This document shows, in pieces, positions 1 to 6,980 of a stretch of 10,259 nt of DNA. The DNA lies in NCBI GenBank assembly GCA_023460155.1, contig JAEWRF010000015.1, positions 1-10,259 of the forward strand, written 5' to 3'. Under the pieces are notes generated by a model that was not told where the DNA came from, did no database searches, and was given only the letters and a program-made list of their open reading frames with translations. Position 1 is the first letter of the stretch. Every line of letters starts with the position of its first letter. The position numbers and the translations under genes are program-made. Source of the stretch: Bacillota bacterium. Its GTDB lineage: Bacteria; Bacillota; Clostridia; Oscillospirales; Acutalibacteraceae.

Positions 1-48
1 CCCGTTATGATCGATCCGGCAGGTCATCCGTTTTGCATTGTATGCTAA
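1..48 (+). CDS. C-terminal end of a VOC-family (glyoxalase-like) protein, 5' end outside the window
   Basis: Reading from base 1 gives 15 codons ending PVMIDPAGHPFCIVC and then TAA at 46-48. The DPAGHPFCxx ending is typical of VOC-superfamily proteins of the glyoxalase-like (Glyoxalase_6-type) group, where the last beta strand ends with 'DPxGxPFCL'. Only this tail is visible, so substrate and metal dependence cannot be judged. The gene converges on tex; the hairpin at 93-122 lies between them. The fragment is short, so the family call rests on one recognisable motif. Confidence 0.6.
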   Translation, partial: PVMIDPAGHPFCIVC

Positions 49-83
49 ATTAAGGCCGTAAAACTTGTTACTGAATCATAGAG

Positions 84-122
84 AAAAAATATTGGCGGGA
101 GCAGCTTTCAGCACTCCCGCCA
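84..122 (-). terminator. Bidirectional intrinsic terminator between the VOC gene and tex
   Basis: A 9-bp perfect stem, TGGCGGGAG (93-101) with CTCCCGCCA (114-122), closes a 12-nt loop. Read on the minus strand it is followed by ATA and six T (89-84), which suits tex. On the plus strand it is followed by a T-rich stretch (from about 129), so it may also end the VOC gene transcript. Confidence 0.75.
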
Positions 123-188
123 TAATCAGTTTATTTTTAAATTCATTCTGCCCGGCGGGGCTTTGTCTGCGGCGACTCGCCGCGGTCC

Positions 189-2354
189 TTAACCGCGGAC
201 TTGGTCCGCAGGCTTCTTCATGGTAAGTGAAATCCTCTGTTTTTTCACATCCACGGAAAGCACCCAAACATTGACAATATCGCCGACCTTCAACACCTCG
301 GAGGGGTGCTTGATAAAGTGGTCGCAGATCTGCGAAATGTGAACGAGCCCGTCCTGATGCACGCCGATGTCCACGAACGCGCCGAAATCGATCACATTCC
401 GCACGGTCCCGACGAGCTCCATCCCGGGGGTCAGATCCTCCATCTTCATCACGTCGGTGCGGAGGAGCGGCTTCGGCAGCTCGTCGCGCGGATCGCGTCC
501 GGGCTTCAGGAGCTCGCTCGCGATGTCACGCAGGGTCGGCACGCCGACCCCCGCCTGTTCGGCGGCCTGTGTTTCGCCGATGGCCTTGAGCTTTTCGGGC
601 AGATCGCCGATTTTTTTCGCCTTCACGTCCGCGGGTCCGTAGCCGCAGAGTTTCAATAGCGCCCGCGCCGCGCCGTAGGATTCCGGATGCACGGCGGTGG
701 CGTCGAGGATGTTTTCACTTTCGGAGACACGCAGGAAGCCCGCGCACTGCTCGAACGCCTTCGGGCCGAGCTTCGGCACCTTTTTAAGCTCCGCGCGGCT
801 GCGGAACGCGCCGTTCTCCTCGCGGTAGGCGACGATGTTTTTGCACACCGCCGGGCTCAGGCCGGAGACCTTCTCCAGCAGCGAGGGCGAGGCCGTGTTC
901 AGGTCGACGCCGACCGTGTTCACGCAGTCTTCCACTACCCCGCCGAGCGCGGAATCCAACATCTTTTTCGGCATGTCGTGCTGATACTGTCCCACGCCGA
1001 TGGCCTGCGGATCGATCTTCACCAGTTCCGCCAGCGGATCCTGCAGCCGCCGCGCGATGGAAACCGCGCTGCGCAGCGTCACGTCGTATTCCGGGAACTC
1101 CTGAGCCGCCAGCTTCGAGGCCGAATACACCGAGGCCCCCGCCTCACTGACCACCATGTAAGAGACGGTTCCGAACTCGCGGATCACGTCCGCCGCGAAC
1201 TGTTCGGTCTCCCGCGAGGCCGTGCCGTTCCCGATGGCGATCACCTCCACGCCGTGCTTTTCAATCAGGAGCTTTACGGTTTCCCGCGCTTCCTTCACCT
1301 TCGCCTCGGAATGCGTCGGGTAAATGACGCCGGTGTCCAGAACGCGGCCGGTCGCGTCCACCACCGCGACCTTGCAGCCCGTGCGGTAGCCGGGGTCCAG
1401 CCCCATGGCGACGCGCCCCTTTACCGGCGGCTGCATCAGCAGGTGACGCAGGTTCACCGCAAACACCTTAATCGCGGATTCGTCCGCCGCTTCGGTCAGG
1501 CTGTTCCGGATTTCCCGCTCGATCGCAGGGAAGATCAGCCGGTCGTAGGCGTCGTCGCACGCCTGCCGCACCGCGTCGGAGCACGGGGAATTCCCCTTCA
1601 CGCAAACCGTCACCGGAATGGCGGCCCCCTTCGATCGGTCGAGGTCAACCGAAACCTTTAAAAAGCCTTCCTTTTCCCCGCGGTCGATCGCCAGCACGCG
1701 GTACCCAGCGATTTTCCGTACGGGCTCCCGGAAATCGTAATACGGCGCGTACACCGAGTCCTTCTCCGCGTCGGCGGCCTTTGAGACGAGGTCTGCGTTC
1801 GCGGCCGTGACCACCCGCAGGCGGCGACGGATTTCCGCGTTGTCCGAGACGGTCTCCGCGACGATGTCGAGCGCGCCCGCGAGCGCGTCCTCCGGGGTCT
1901 CCACCCCTTTTTCCGGATTCACGTACGCCGCGGCGAGATCAATCGGGTAGCCCGATTTCGTTTCCTGCCTGAAAATCTCGTCCGCGAGCGGCCCTAGGCC
2001 CTTTTCCTTCGCGACCGACGCGCGCGTTTTGCGCTTCGGCCGGAACGGACGGTAAATGTCCTCGATTTCCGCGAGCGTTGCCGCCGCGCCGAGCGCCGCA
2101 CCAAGTTCCTCCGTCAGGCCGCCGGTCTCCTCGATCAGCGCGCGCACTTCCTCCCGCCGCTTGTCCAGCGCGCGCAGGTATTCCAGGCGTTCCGCGATTT
2201 CACGCAGCATCTGGTCGTCCAGCGAGCCGTGCGCCTCCTTGCGGTACCGCGCAATGAACGGGATCGTGCAGCCTTCGTCGATCAGCTCCGCGACCTTCTG
2301 TACCTGCCACTCCTGCAAATGAAATTGATTTGCGATTTCTCGGTTAAAATCCAT
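189..2354 (-). CDS. tex: Tex-family RNA-binding transcription accessory protein (S1 domain)
   Basis: The 721-residue protein matches the Tex family in length and domain order: an N-terminal helical region that opens with the family-typical IPFIARYRKEAHGSLDD (about 31-47) and EDIYRPFRPKRKTRA (98-112); a YqgF/RNase H-like domain starting at VAMGLDPGYRTGCKVAVVD (about 315-333); tandem helix-hairpin-helix motifs (about 495-557, with GVDLNTAS and VPKLGPKAFEQCAGF); and a C-terminal S1 RNA-binding domain (about 643-714, with GTVRNVIDFGAFVDIG and DGLVHISQI). Tex binds nucleic acid and is known to affect transcription and, in some pathogens, toxin expression; its precise role here is not visible. The ATG at 2354 is preceded by GGGAGG with a rather long spacer of 11 nt. 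No frameshift is apparent. Confidence 0.96.
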   Translation of the reverse strand: MDFNREIANQFHLQEWQVQKVAELIDEGCTIPFIARYRKEAHGSLDDQMLREIAERLEYLRALDKRREEVRALIEETGGLTEELGAALGAAATLAEIEDIYRPFRPKRKTRASVAKEKGLGPLADEIFRQETKSGYPIDLAAAYVNPEKGVETPEDALAGALDIVAETVSDNAEIRRRLRVVTAANADLVSKAADAEKDSVYAPYYDFREPVRKIAGYRVLAIDRGEKEGFLKVSVDLDRSKGAAIPVTVCVKGNSPCSDAVRQACDDAYDRLIFPAIEREIRNSLTEAADESAIKVFAVNLRHLLMQPPVKGRVAMGLDPGYRTGCKVAVVDATGRVLDTGVIYPTHSEAKVKEARETVKLLIEKHGVEVIAIGNGTASRETEQFAADVIREFGTVSYMVVSEAGASVYSASKLAAQEFPEYDVTLRSAVSIARRLQDPLAELVKIDPQAIGVGQYQHDMPKKMLDSALGGVVEDCVNTVGVDLNTASPSLLEKVSGLSPAVCKNIVAYREENGAFRSRAELKKVPKLGPKAFEQCAGFLRVSESENILDATAVHPESYGAARALLKLCGYGPADVKAKKIGDLPEKLKAIGETQAAEQAGVGVPTLRDIASELLKPGRDPRDELPKPLLRTDVMKMEDLTPGMELVGTVRNVIDFGAFVDIGVHQDGLVHISQICDHFIKHPSEVLKVGDIVNVWVLSVDVKKQRISLTMKKPADQVRG

Positions 2355-2507
2355 TTTATATTCAGCCTCCCGGGCTATTAATTTCCATATAATCCCATGG
2401 AAGAAATTTGAATTTTTTATTCCACCGTTTTTTCGGTGTCCATTTTACCTGCTTTTTCCATTTTTTCCGTTCGGTTTTCGGGACAGCCTTTTTTCAGTTT
2501 GTTAACG

Positions 2508-2560
2508 ATTTGAAAACAATTTGAACGGCACTTTACTGTTTGAGAAGAAACAGGTATAAT
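2508..2560 (+). promoter_or_regulatory. Sigma-A type promoter for the DeoR regulator, with a nearby direct repeat
   Basis: The -35 box TTTACT (2532-2537) and -10 box TATAAT (2555-2560) are separated by exactly 17 bp. Just upstream, ATTTGAA occurs twice 11 bp apart (2508-2514 and 2519-2525). About one helical turn of spacing on one DNA face fits a regulator site, perhaps for DeoR autoregulation, but this is inference. The GTG start follows about 70 bp downstream. Confidence 0.65.
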
Positions 2561-2628
2561 AGGAACAAACTTAAAATAATATTTACAAGCAAGATAAACG
2601 TGAATGATCGTGGAAAAGGGGAATGCCC

Positions 2629-3411
2629 GTGTTTATTGAAGAAAGACATCAGAAAATATTGGAGATGGTTCAGAAGAACGGACGGGTCGAGGTGCAGGAG
2701 CTCTGCCGGACCTTTGGGATTTCGGAAGACTCCGCGCGGCGCGACCTGCGCCTGATGGAGCGGGCCGGGCAGGTGGAGCGAACCTACGGCGGGGCCATCC
2801 TGCCGAGGGAGGCCGCGGCGACGCCCTTTGAAGAGCGCGGGGCGGTCAACGCGGAAAACAAAAAGAGCATCGCCGCTCTGGCGGCCTCTTATGTGCAGGA
2901 CGGGGACGCGCTGTTTCTGGACGCGTCGACAACGGTGGCCAAGATGGTGCCGCTGCTCGCGGAGCGAAAAAATCTGACGGTGTTCACCCATTCGGTGGAG
3001 ATTGCCCGTGCGGTGCTGAGCGTCGGGGGGATCGGACTGTTCCTGATCGGCGGCACGGTGGATCCCCGTTCCGCCGCCGCCTTTGGAGCGGAGACCTGCG
3101 AGCAGATCGGGCGGCTCAACACGGACTGCGTGTTCACGGCGCCGTGCGGGCTTTCCGCCGGGAGCGGCCTGAGCTGTGCCGCGGCGGAGGAAGCGCCGGT
3201 GAAGCGCGCGGTGCTCGGCGCGGGGCGTGAGGTGTTCCTGCTGGTGCCCGGAGAGGAGCTCGGCAAGCGCGCGCTGGTGAGCTACGCACCGCTTCTGCCG
3301 GAATACACGGTGCTCACCGATTCCTCCTACCGCCCGTCGGGCGGTGACGAATTCTCCGGTCTTGCGGCGCGCGGGCTGAAAATTCTGGCCGCGGGGCAGG
3401 CCGAAAAGTAA
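2629..3411 (+). CDS. DeoR/GlpR-family transcriptional regulator
   Basis: The predicted 260-residue protein begins (M)FIEERHQKILEMVQKNGRV and has the DeoR-type helix-turn-helix (about 4-56, with VQELCRTFGISEDSARRDLRLME and the following YGGA signature). A DeoRC sugar-phosphate sensor domain follows (about 70-235, with LDASTTVAKMVPLL and FIGG-like LIGGTVDP). Such proteins usually repress sugar or nucleoside catabolic operons and are released by a phosphorylated intermediate. I chose the GTG at 2629 over the ATG at 2623: AAGGGG (2616-2621) lies 7 nt before the GTG but only 1 nt before the ATG, and the product then starts like most family members. No kinase or transporter lies next to it, so the target is not evident; the next gene, a VOC protein, is 66 bp downstream and may be co-transcribed. 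Confidence 0.88.
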   Translation: MFIEERHQKILEMVQKNGRVEVQELCRTFGISEDSARRDLRLMERAGQVERTYGGAILPREAAATPFEERGAVNAENKKSIAALAASYVQDGDALFLDASTTVAKMVPLLAERKNLTVFTHSVEIARAVLSVGGIGLFLIGGTVDPRSAAAFGAETCEQIGRLNTDCVFTAPCGLSAGSGLSCAAAEEAPVKRAVLGAGREVFLLVPGEELGKRALVSYAPLLPEYTVLTDSSYRPSGGDEFSGLAARGLKILAAGQAEK

Positions 3412-3477
3412 CTGCATTTTAAAAATATCGGAATCTTTGGAAACAAACAAGGTAAAATCGGAAAGGAATGATTTAAG

Positions 3478-3876
3478 ATGCGCATTTCTCACGCGGCGAT
3501 TTACACGAACGATCTGGAGCGGCTGAAGATTTTTTACTGCCGTGAATTCGGCGGGATTTCCGGGTCGAAATACGAAAATCCGGAGACGGGGTTTTCCTCG
3601 TATTTTCTTTCGTTCGGTTCCGGCCCCGCGCTTGAGCTCATGACCCTCGCTTCGGGAGTGAAAGAGTCCTGCCGCGGGGAGGAATGCACGGGCTACTCGC
3701 ACCTCTGCTTTGCGGTGCGGAGCCGCGCGGAGGTGGATGCCTGCACGGCGCGCCTGCGCGAAGCGGGCGCCCCTGTCGTGAGCGAACCGCGCGAAACGGG
3801 AGACGGCTATTACGAAAGCTGCATCCTCGACCCCGACGGCAATCGCATCGAACTCACAGCAGGCCAAGCAGGCTGA
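3478..3876 (+). CDS. VOC-family protein (glyoxalase I/dioxygenase fold)
   Basis: The 132-residue protein has the full beta-alpha-beta-beta-beta duplicated VOC fold length. The four expected metal-binding positions are visible: H5 (ISHAAIYT), E53 (LELMTL), H75 (YSHLCFAV) and E125 (DPDGNRIELT). The tail DPDGNRIEL is a family hallmark. This layout fits lactoylglutathione lyase-like enzymes, but the superfamily also includes isomerases, dioxygenases and drug-binding proteins, so the reaction is not assigned. The ATG is preceded by AAAGGA with a 10-nt spacer. It lies 66 bp after the DeoR gene on the same strand, with no terminator between, so co-transcription is plausible. Confidence 0.85.
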   Translation: MRISHAAIYTNDLERLKIFYCREFGGISGSKYENPETGFSSYFLSFGSGPALELMTLASGVKESCRGEECTGYSHLCFAVRSRAEVDACTARLREAGAPVVSEPRETGDGYYESCILDPDGNRIELTAGQAG

Positions 3877-3930
3877 GCCTGTTTTCACGGCCCCGCCCTG
3901 TTGATTGATTAAATATGCAGCCTTTGTTGG

Positions 3931-3965
3931 GTGGGAGTGTGTTACGACGCTCCCGCTCCACTTTT
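3931..3965 (+). terminator. Possible terminator after the VOC gene
   Basis: GGGAGTG (3933-3939) pairs with CGCTCCC (3948-3954) through one G-U pair, extendable by two pairs on the outside, with an 8-nt loop. The following stretch has only TTTT (3962-3965), six bases after the stem, so termination may be weak. The stem is better on the plus strand than on the minus strand. Confidence 0.4.
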
Positions 3966-3980
3966 AGCCAAAGAAAAGTA

Positions 3981-4093
3981 CGCCGTAGGCGCTTATGACA
4001 CTGTGTGTCCGCTTGGCGTCTGAGAGGGTTCCCGGGCCGAAGAAAAAGACATAACATTTTCCGTCAGGTTAAGGCGTGTCCGCCGTAGGCGCT
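3981..4093. repeat. Short palindromic repeat, two direct copies, one inside the acyltransferase 3' end
   Basis: The 13-mer CGCCGTAGGCGCT occurs at 3981-3993 and 4081-4093, exactly 100 bp apart. Each contains the hairpin CGCC-GTA-GGCG. The second copy lies within the last codons of the acyltransferase gene and encodes its final residues (SAYGG). The rest of 3877-4063 holds no convincing gene; its sequence, with AAAGAAAAGTACGCC and alternating short palindromes, looks like a degenerate dispersed repeat rather than coding DNA. That last point is an impression, not a database result. Confidence 0.5.
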
Positions 4094-4855
4094 AAGAAAA
4101 TTGAAAACTACGCAGAAACCGTAAATCACGGGCTGATGCACGAGGTACAGGATCAGCGCGTGCTTTCCGCACCAGGAAAGGAACGGGACCTGTGAGTGAT
4201 AGGAAAACTCGGGGAATTTTCCGGCGGCGGCGAGCTTGCCGACGAAGGTTCCGGCCGCGAAGACGAAGATCCACGGCAGGAGCGGGAAATAGTCGGCGCT
4301 CTGGAACGAGCCGCCGGGGAATCCGAACGGAGCGGCCCACGCCGTTGTGTAAAGCGAAGCGGGCAGCGGAATCCCGAGCCCCGGGCCGAACCCGAGGTAT
4401 CCGTACGGGAGCCCGCGGGTCAGGCAGAACAGCGCCGCGCAGAGGAGCACCGGAATCCAGGAAAACCCAAACCGGTCGGCTTTCGGCTTCAAAAGGCCGA
4501 ACAGGATCATACAGACGGCAAGAAAATGCAGAATCCCGAACGTGATGATGTCCGCCGGTACAACAATCGCCGTCACAAGCGTCACGCCGAGGGCGAGCGC
4601 CAGCAGCTTAAGGCCCCGCCCGAGGTTCGAGTGGGACAGGTTGGAGGAAATCCCGGAGATAAACATGAAAAGCCCGGCGAAAACGGGTTCGGCGGGCATG
4701 AAGAACTGAAAGTAGTACTGGCCGATGTCAATGTTGTAAAGGTAGCCAAGCGTGTAAAAAGCGTGATAGAATATCATGCAGAAAACCGCAAAACCGCGAA
4801 GCTCGTCCATTAAATGGATGCGGCGCGGTGCGGCAGCCAGGGTCTGCTCCGGCAT
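4064..4855 (-). CDS. Membrane acyltransferase, DUF1624 / heparan-alpha-glucosaminide N-acetyltransferase-like
   Basis: The protein starts RRIHLMDELRGFAVFCMIFYHAFY (11-34), with the DELRG and H31 characteristic of the DUF1624/HGSNAT catalytic family and distantly of acyltransferase-3 proteins. It is almost wholly hydrophobic, with roughly seven to eight membrane segments, a mid-protein FGILHFLAVCMILFGLLKP (106-124) and the C-terminal GKHALILYLVHQPVIYG that this family shares. It probably moves an acyl group across or at the membrane onto a saccharide or lipid; the acceptor is unknown. I chose the ATG at 4855, not the in-frame ATG at 4897, because GGAGG precedes it by 7 nt; this gives 263 residues. 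The gene is divergent from the thioesterase gene. Its final residues are encoded by a palindromic repeat, so the C-terminus may have been altered. Confidence 0.85.
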   Translation of the reverse strand: MPEQTLAAAPRRIHLMDELRGFAVFCMIFYHAFYTLGYLYNIDIGQYYFQFFMPAEPVFAGLFMFISGISSNLSHSNLGRGLKLLALALGVTLVTAIVVPADIITFGILHFLAVCMILFGLLKPKADRFGFSWIPVLLCAALFCLTRGLPYGYLGFGPGLGIPLPASLYTTAWAAPFGFPGGSFQSADYFPLLPWIFVFAAGTFVGKLAAAGKFPEFSYHSQVPFLSWCGKHALILYLVHQPVIYGFCVVFNFLSAYGGHALT

Positions 4856-4921
4856 AGCGGCACCTCCGGAATCAAGGGCAGCATCGGTGTTGCCCAAGGG
4901 ATGTTATTCGGCCCGATCCTA

Positions 4922-4930
4922 TGGTATAAT
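4922..4930 (+). promoter_or_regulatory. Extended -10 promoter of the thioesterase-HAD operon
   Basis: TGGTATAAT (4922-4930) is a perfect extended -10 element. No good -35 box lies 16-18 bp upstream, which fits an extended -10 promoter. The start codon is about 50 bp downstream, after a GGAGG (4967-4971) with 8-nt spacing. Confidence 0.65.
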
Positions 4931-4979
4931 AAGAAAGAATTCAAGTATTTATTATATCATGGACCCGGAGGAAATTACA

Positions 4980-5372
4980 ATGACGGAAACAAAATTGACG
5001 AAGGAATACGACGTGACGCAGGAACGCCTCGCGTGCGAAGTCAAAAGCGGAAGTCTGCCCGTCCTTGCGACGCCGGCCGTCGCCGCTTTTTTTGAGGAAA
5101 CAGCCGCGGCCCTCGCGCAGACCTATCTTGGGGAGGGCGAAACAACCGTTGGCTCCAAGATCGCGGTGGTGCACCTCGCCCCCACCCTGCCCGGCGCGCG
5201 CGTGACCGTGACGGCGCAGCTTCTGGCGCAGGAGGGCAAGATTTTCCGCTTCCAACTGGAAGCATACGACGGCGCGGGACTGGCCGCGACGGCATCCCAC
5301 GAGCGCGTGGCGGTGAATGCGGAGCATTTCATGCAGAAGGCCGAGGCGCGGAAAGGTTCGGCCAAAGCATGA
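4980..5372 (+). CDS. FlK-like hotdog-fold acyl-CoA thioesterase
   Basis: The 130-residue protein has the hotdog-fold pattern of the fluoroacetyl-CoA thioesterase (FlK) family: LPVLATPAVAAFFEETA (26-42) forms the central helix, and VGSKIAVVHLAPTLPGA (57-73) the following strand. The candidate triad T31, E39 and H65 has spacings of 8 and 26 residues, the same as T42, E50 and H76 in the characterised FlK enzyme. It should hydrolyse a small acyl-CoA; fluoroacetate specificity is not implied, since most clostridial members have unknown natural substrates. The start at 4980 is set by GGAGG at 4967-4971; longer in-frame starts would run through the promoter. Its stop overlaps the HAD start (ATGA), which indicates translational coupling. 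Confidence 0.85.
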   Translation: MTETKLTKEYDVTQERLACEVKSGSLPVLATPAVAAFFEETAAALAQTYLGEGETTVGSKIAVVHLAPTLPGARVTVTAQLLAQEGKIFRFQLEAYDGAGLAATASHERVAVNAEHFMQKAEARKGSAKA

Positions 5373-6028
5373 AATTTCGCTACCAGATTATGATGTTCGA
5401 CCTGGACGGCACGCTTTCCGATTCCTCGCCCGGGGTTTTCAATTCTCTGCTGAAAGGGTTCCGCGCGGTGGGCTACAAAGAACCGACCCCGCAGGAGCTG
5501 CGCGGATTCGTCGGACCGCCGCTCTGGAATCACCTCACCGAGGAGCACGGTGTGCCGCCCGAAACGGCGCAGCAGATCATCGAAGTCTTCCGGAAAAGGT
5601 ACGAGGAAAAGGGCGCCTTCGAGAACGACCTGTACCCGGGCATGCTGGAGCTTCTGCGCGATTTCAGCCGGGAAGGCGGGCGTCTCGCGGTGGTTACCTC
5701 CAAGCCGGAAACTCCGGCGAAGTCGGTGCTGGAATATCTGGGCATCAAGGAATTCTTTGAATTTATCTCCGCGGCGGACGACTCCGACCGCGGCAGCGGC
5801 AAGGAGGAGCTGATCCTCCCCGTTCTGGAAAAAAGCGGAGTTAAGGCGAAGGACGCCGTCATGATCGGCGACACGCGCTACGACGCCTCCGGCGCAGCAA
5901 ACGCGGGGGTGAACTTCATCGGCGTGCTGTACGGCTTCGGCTCCCGCGAGGAAATGGAGCGCGAGGGCGGCACTGTTTTTGCGGAATCCGTCGAAGAGCT
6001 TCGGCAAATTCTGATTGACAGCGATTGA
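5369..6028 (+). CDS. HAD-family phosphatase, phosphoglycolate phosphatase-like (Gph/PpaX type)
   Basis: All four HAD motifs are present in 219 residues: nucleophile and acid in MFDLDGTLSD (D11, D13), motif II VVTSK (T110, K112), motif III K145 in GSGKEELI, and motif IV MIGDTRYD (D168, D172). A helical cap of about residues 17-85 (SPGVFNSLLKGF ... VFRKRYEEKG) places it in subfamily IA beside Gph, PpaX and PgmB. It removes phosphate from a small molecule, perhaps phosphoglycolate or pyrophosphate; the substrate cannot be read from sequence. Translation is coupled to the thioesterase by the ATGA overlap, and it lacks a strong ribosome binding site of its own. The -35 box of the next promoter lies within its last codons. 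Confidence 0.92.
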   Translation: MKFRYQIMMFDLDGTLSDSSPGVFNSLLKGFRAVGYKEPTPQELRGFVGPPLWNHLTEEHGVPPETAQQIIEVFRKRYEEKGAFENDLYPGMLELLRDFSREGGRLAVVTSKPETPAKSVLEYLGIKEFFEFISAADDSDRGSGKEELILPVLEKSGVKAKDAVMIGDTRYDASGAANAGVNFIGVLYGFGSREEMEREGGTVFAESVEELRQILIDSD

Positions 6029-6043
6029 GCGCCGTATTATAAT
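6015..6043 (+). promoter_or_regulatory. Perfect consensus sigma-A promoter for the TPP riboswitch and thiT
   Basis: TTGACA (6015-6020), a 17-bp spacer and TATAAT (6038-6043) match the housekeeping consensus at all twelve positions. The -35 box lies inside the HAD gene, which ends at 6028. Transcription should start at about 6050, just before the riboswitch. Confidence 0.9.
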
Positions 6044-6055
6044 AGCAGTCGAAAA

Positions 6056-6155
6056 CCGAATACGGGGTGCTGGGGATTAGCCCGGCTGAGACGGAGCGAA
6101 ATTACGCTTCGAACCCTTGACCTGATCTGGATAATGCCAGCGTAGGAAATTGTGA
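6056..6155 (+). ncRNA. TPP riboswitch (THI element)
   Basis: The thiamine pyrophosphate aptamer core is clear: GGGGTGC (6064-6070), GGCTGAGA (6084-6091), a variable P3 hairpin (GGAGCG at 6093-6098 with CGCTTC at 6105-6110), ACCCTTGACCTGATCTGG (6113-6130), a P5 loop GGATAATGCC and the closing GCGTAGGAAA (6140-6149). These are the invariant elements that recognise the pyrimidine and pyrophosphate parts of TPP. Together with the terminator just downstream and the thiT gene, this is an off-switch that shuts thiamine uptake when TPP is plentiful. The outer P1 helix appears weak. Confidence 0.96.
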
Positions 6156-6162
6156 GAACAAG

Positions 6163-6192
6163 ACGCCCTGCGGCATTCGCAAGGCGTTTTTT
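6163..6192 (+). terminator. Riboswitch-controlled intrinsic terminator
   Basis: ACGCCCTGCG (6163-6172) pairs with CGCAAGGCGT (6178-6187) with one mismatch around a 5-nt loop, followed at once by six T (6187-6192). It lies between the aptamer and the thiT ribosome binding site (6227-6231), so control is at the level of transcription. Confidence 0.92.
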
Positions 6193-6239
6193 ATTTCCCG
6201 CAAAGCTGACTCCGGAACAAAGAACTGGAGGAAAAAGTT

Positions 6240-6812
6240 ATGGAACAAGTGAAGAAAACAGGCTTCCGCAGCGCCTCGAATCTGCGGTTGGTGGAAAGCG
6301 CCATCATGCTCGCGCTCGCGACGGTACTAAGCCTCGTAAAGGTCTACCAGATGCCGCTCGGCGGTTCCGTCACGCTGTGCAGCATGCTGCCGATTTTGCT
6401 CATCGGCTACAAGTACGGCCCGCGGTGGGGGCTGCTCACCGGCTTTACCTACGGCGTGATTCAGCTTCTGCTCGATCTCGCCCCGGCGCTTTCGTGGGGC
6501 CTGACGCCCGTCGCCCTCGCGGCCTCGTTCGTCTTCGACTACCTGCTCGCGTTCACCGCGCTCGGCCTCGCGGGTGTGTACGGCAAGAGCTTCGGCAAGT
6601 TCACTGCCGGAATCTCGACCGCGGTGGTGCTGCGCTTTGCCTTTCACGTGATCTCCGGCGTGACGGCCTACGCCTCGTGGCTGCCGAAGGAATGGCAGGG
6701 GCATCTGTTCCTCTATTCCCTCGCCTACAACGGCTCGTTCCTGCTGCCGGATTTCATCCTCTGCGCCGTCGTCGGCGCGCTGGTCTATAAGCCGCTCAAG
6801 AGATTCCTGTAA
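6240..6812 (+). CDS. thiT: Thiamine-specific S component of an ECF transporter
   Basis: The 190-residue, six-helix membrane protein matches the ThiT/YuaJ family: GGSVTLCSMLPILLIGYKYGPRWGL (41-65), TGFTYGVIQLLLD (67-79), FDYLLAFTALGLAGVYGK (99-116) and RFAFHVISGVTAYASW (132-147). H136, G140, Y159 and N164 probably correspond to thiamine-binding residues of the Lactococcus lactis protein (H125, G129, Y146, N151), with a 2-residue insertion between the pairs; this alignment is by eye. It captures thiamine outside the cell and works with the shared ECF energising module, which is encoded elsewhere. GGAGG at 6227-6231 with an 8-nt spacer sets the start. It stands alone behind a TPP riboswitch, the usual arrangement for thiT. 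Confidence 0.95.
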   Translation: MEQVKKTGFRSASNLRLVESAIMLALATVLSLVKVYQMPLGGSVTLCSMLPILLIGYKYGPRWGLLTGFTYGVIQLLLDLAPALSWGLTPVALAASFVFDYLLAFTALGLAGVYGKSFGKFTAGISTAVVLRFAFHVISGVTAYASWLPKEWQGHLFLYSLAYNGSFLLPDFILCAVVGALVYKPLKRFL

Positions 6813-6832
6813 AAGCGGTCGCGACCGCTTTT
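6811..6832. terminator. Perfect 22-bp palindrome at the thiT stop codon
   Basis: AAAAGCGGTCG and its exact reverse complement abut at 6821/6822 and form a perfect dyad that overlaps the TAA stop (6810-6812). As RNA it would form a short stem with a 4-6 nt loop and end in TTTT. It may aid termination in either direction, or be a protein-binding site; the stronger terminator is the next one. Confidence 0.45.
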
Positions 6833-6841
6833 AGTGACGTG

Positions 6842-6892
6842 AAGAAGGACTTAACATATCCTTATTCGGGGTATGTTTGAGTCCTTCTTTTT
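6842..6892 (+). terminator. Strong intrinsic terminator of thiT
   Basis: AAGAAGGACT (6842-6851) pairs perfectly with AGTCCTTCTT (6880-6889), and the stem continues inward with a one-base bulge (TAACATATCC with GGGTATGT-TTG), giving nearly 20 pairs around a 7-nt loop. A run of five T ends at 6892. Confidence 0.9.
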
Positions 6893-6980
6893 GTATGAAA
6901 CTATATAAAATTACAAATTGTATTATTATATGCCGAATTTCTTCTCAGCGCTCCGGCTGAACGGGCCGGGTTTCTATCTA

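Noticed and set aside
687..1661. A 324-codon open frame on the plus strand
   Set aside because: It is antisense to tex, rich in Arg and His, and has no recognisable domain.
2423..2438. CACCG-T6-CGGTG hairpin in the tex leader
   Set aside because: A 5-bp stem with the T run in its loop is not a terminator, and no known leader element is recognised.
2533..3888. A 451-codon open frame on the minus strand
   Set aside because: It lies antisense to the DeoR and VOC genes and has a low-complexity Arg-rich product typical of the reverse frame of GC-rich DNA. The plus-strand genes have clear family motifs.
3854..4057. A 67-codon open frame on the minus strand
   Set aside because: It spans the terminator and palindromic repeats and the end of the VOC gene, has no ribosome binding site and a basic low-complexity product.
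4856..4897. Upstream ATG (4897) as start of the acyltransferase
   Set aside because: It would add 14 non-conserved residues and lacks a ribosome binding site, whereas the ATG at 4855 has GGAGG at ideal spacing.
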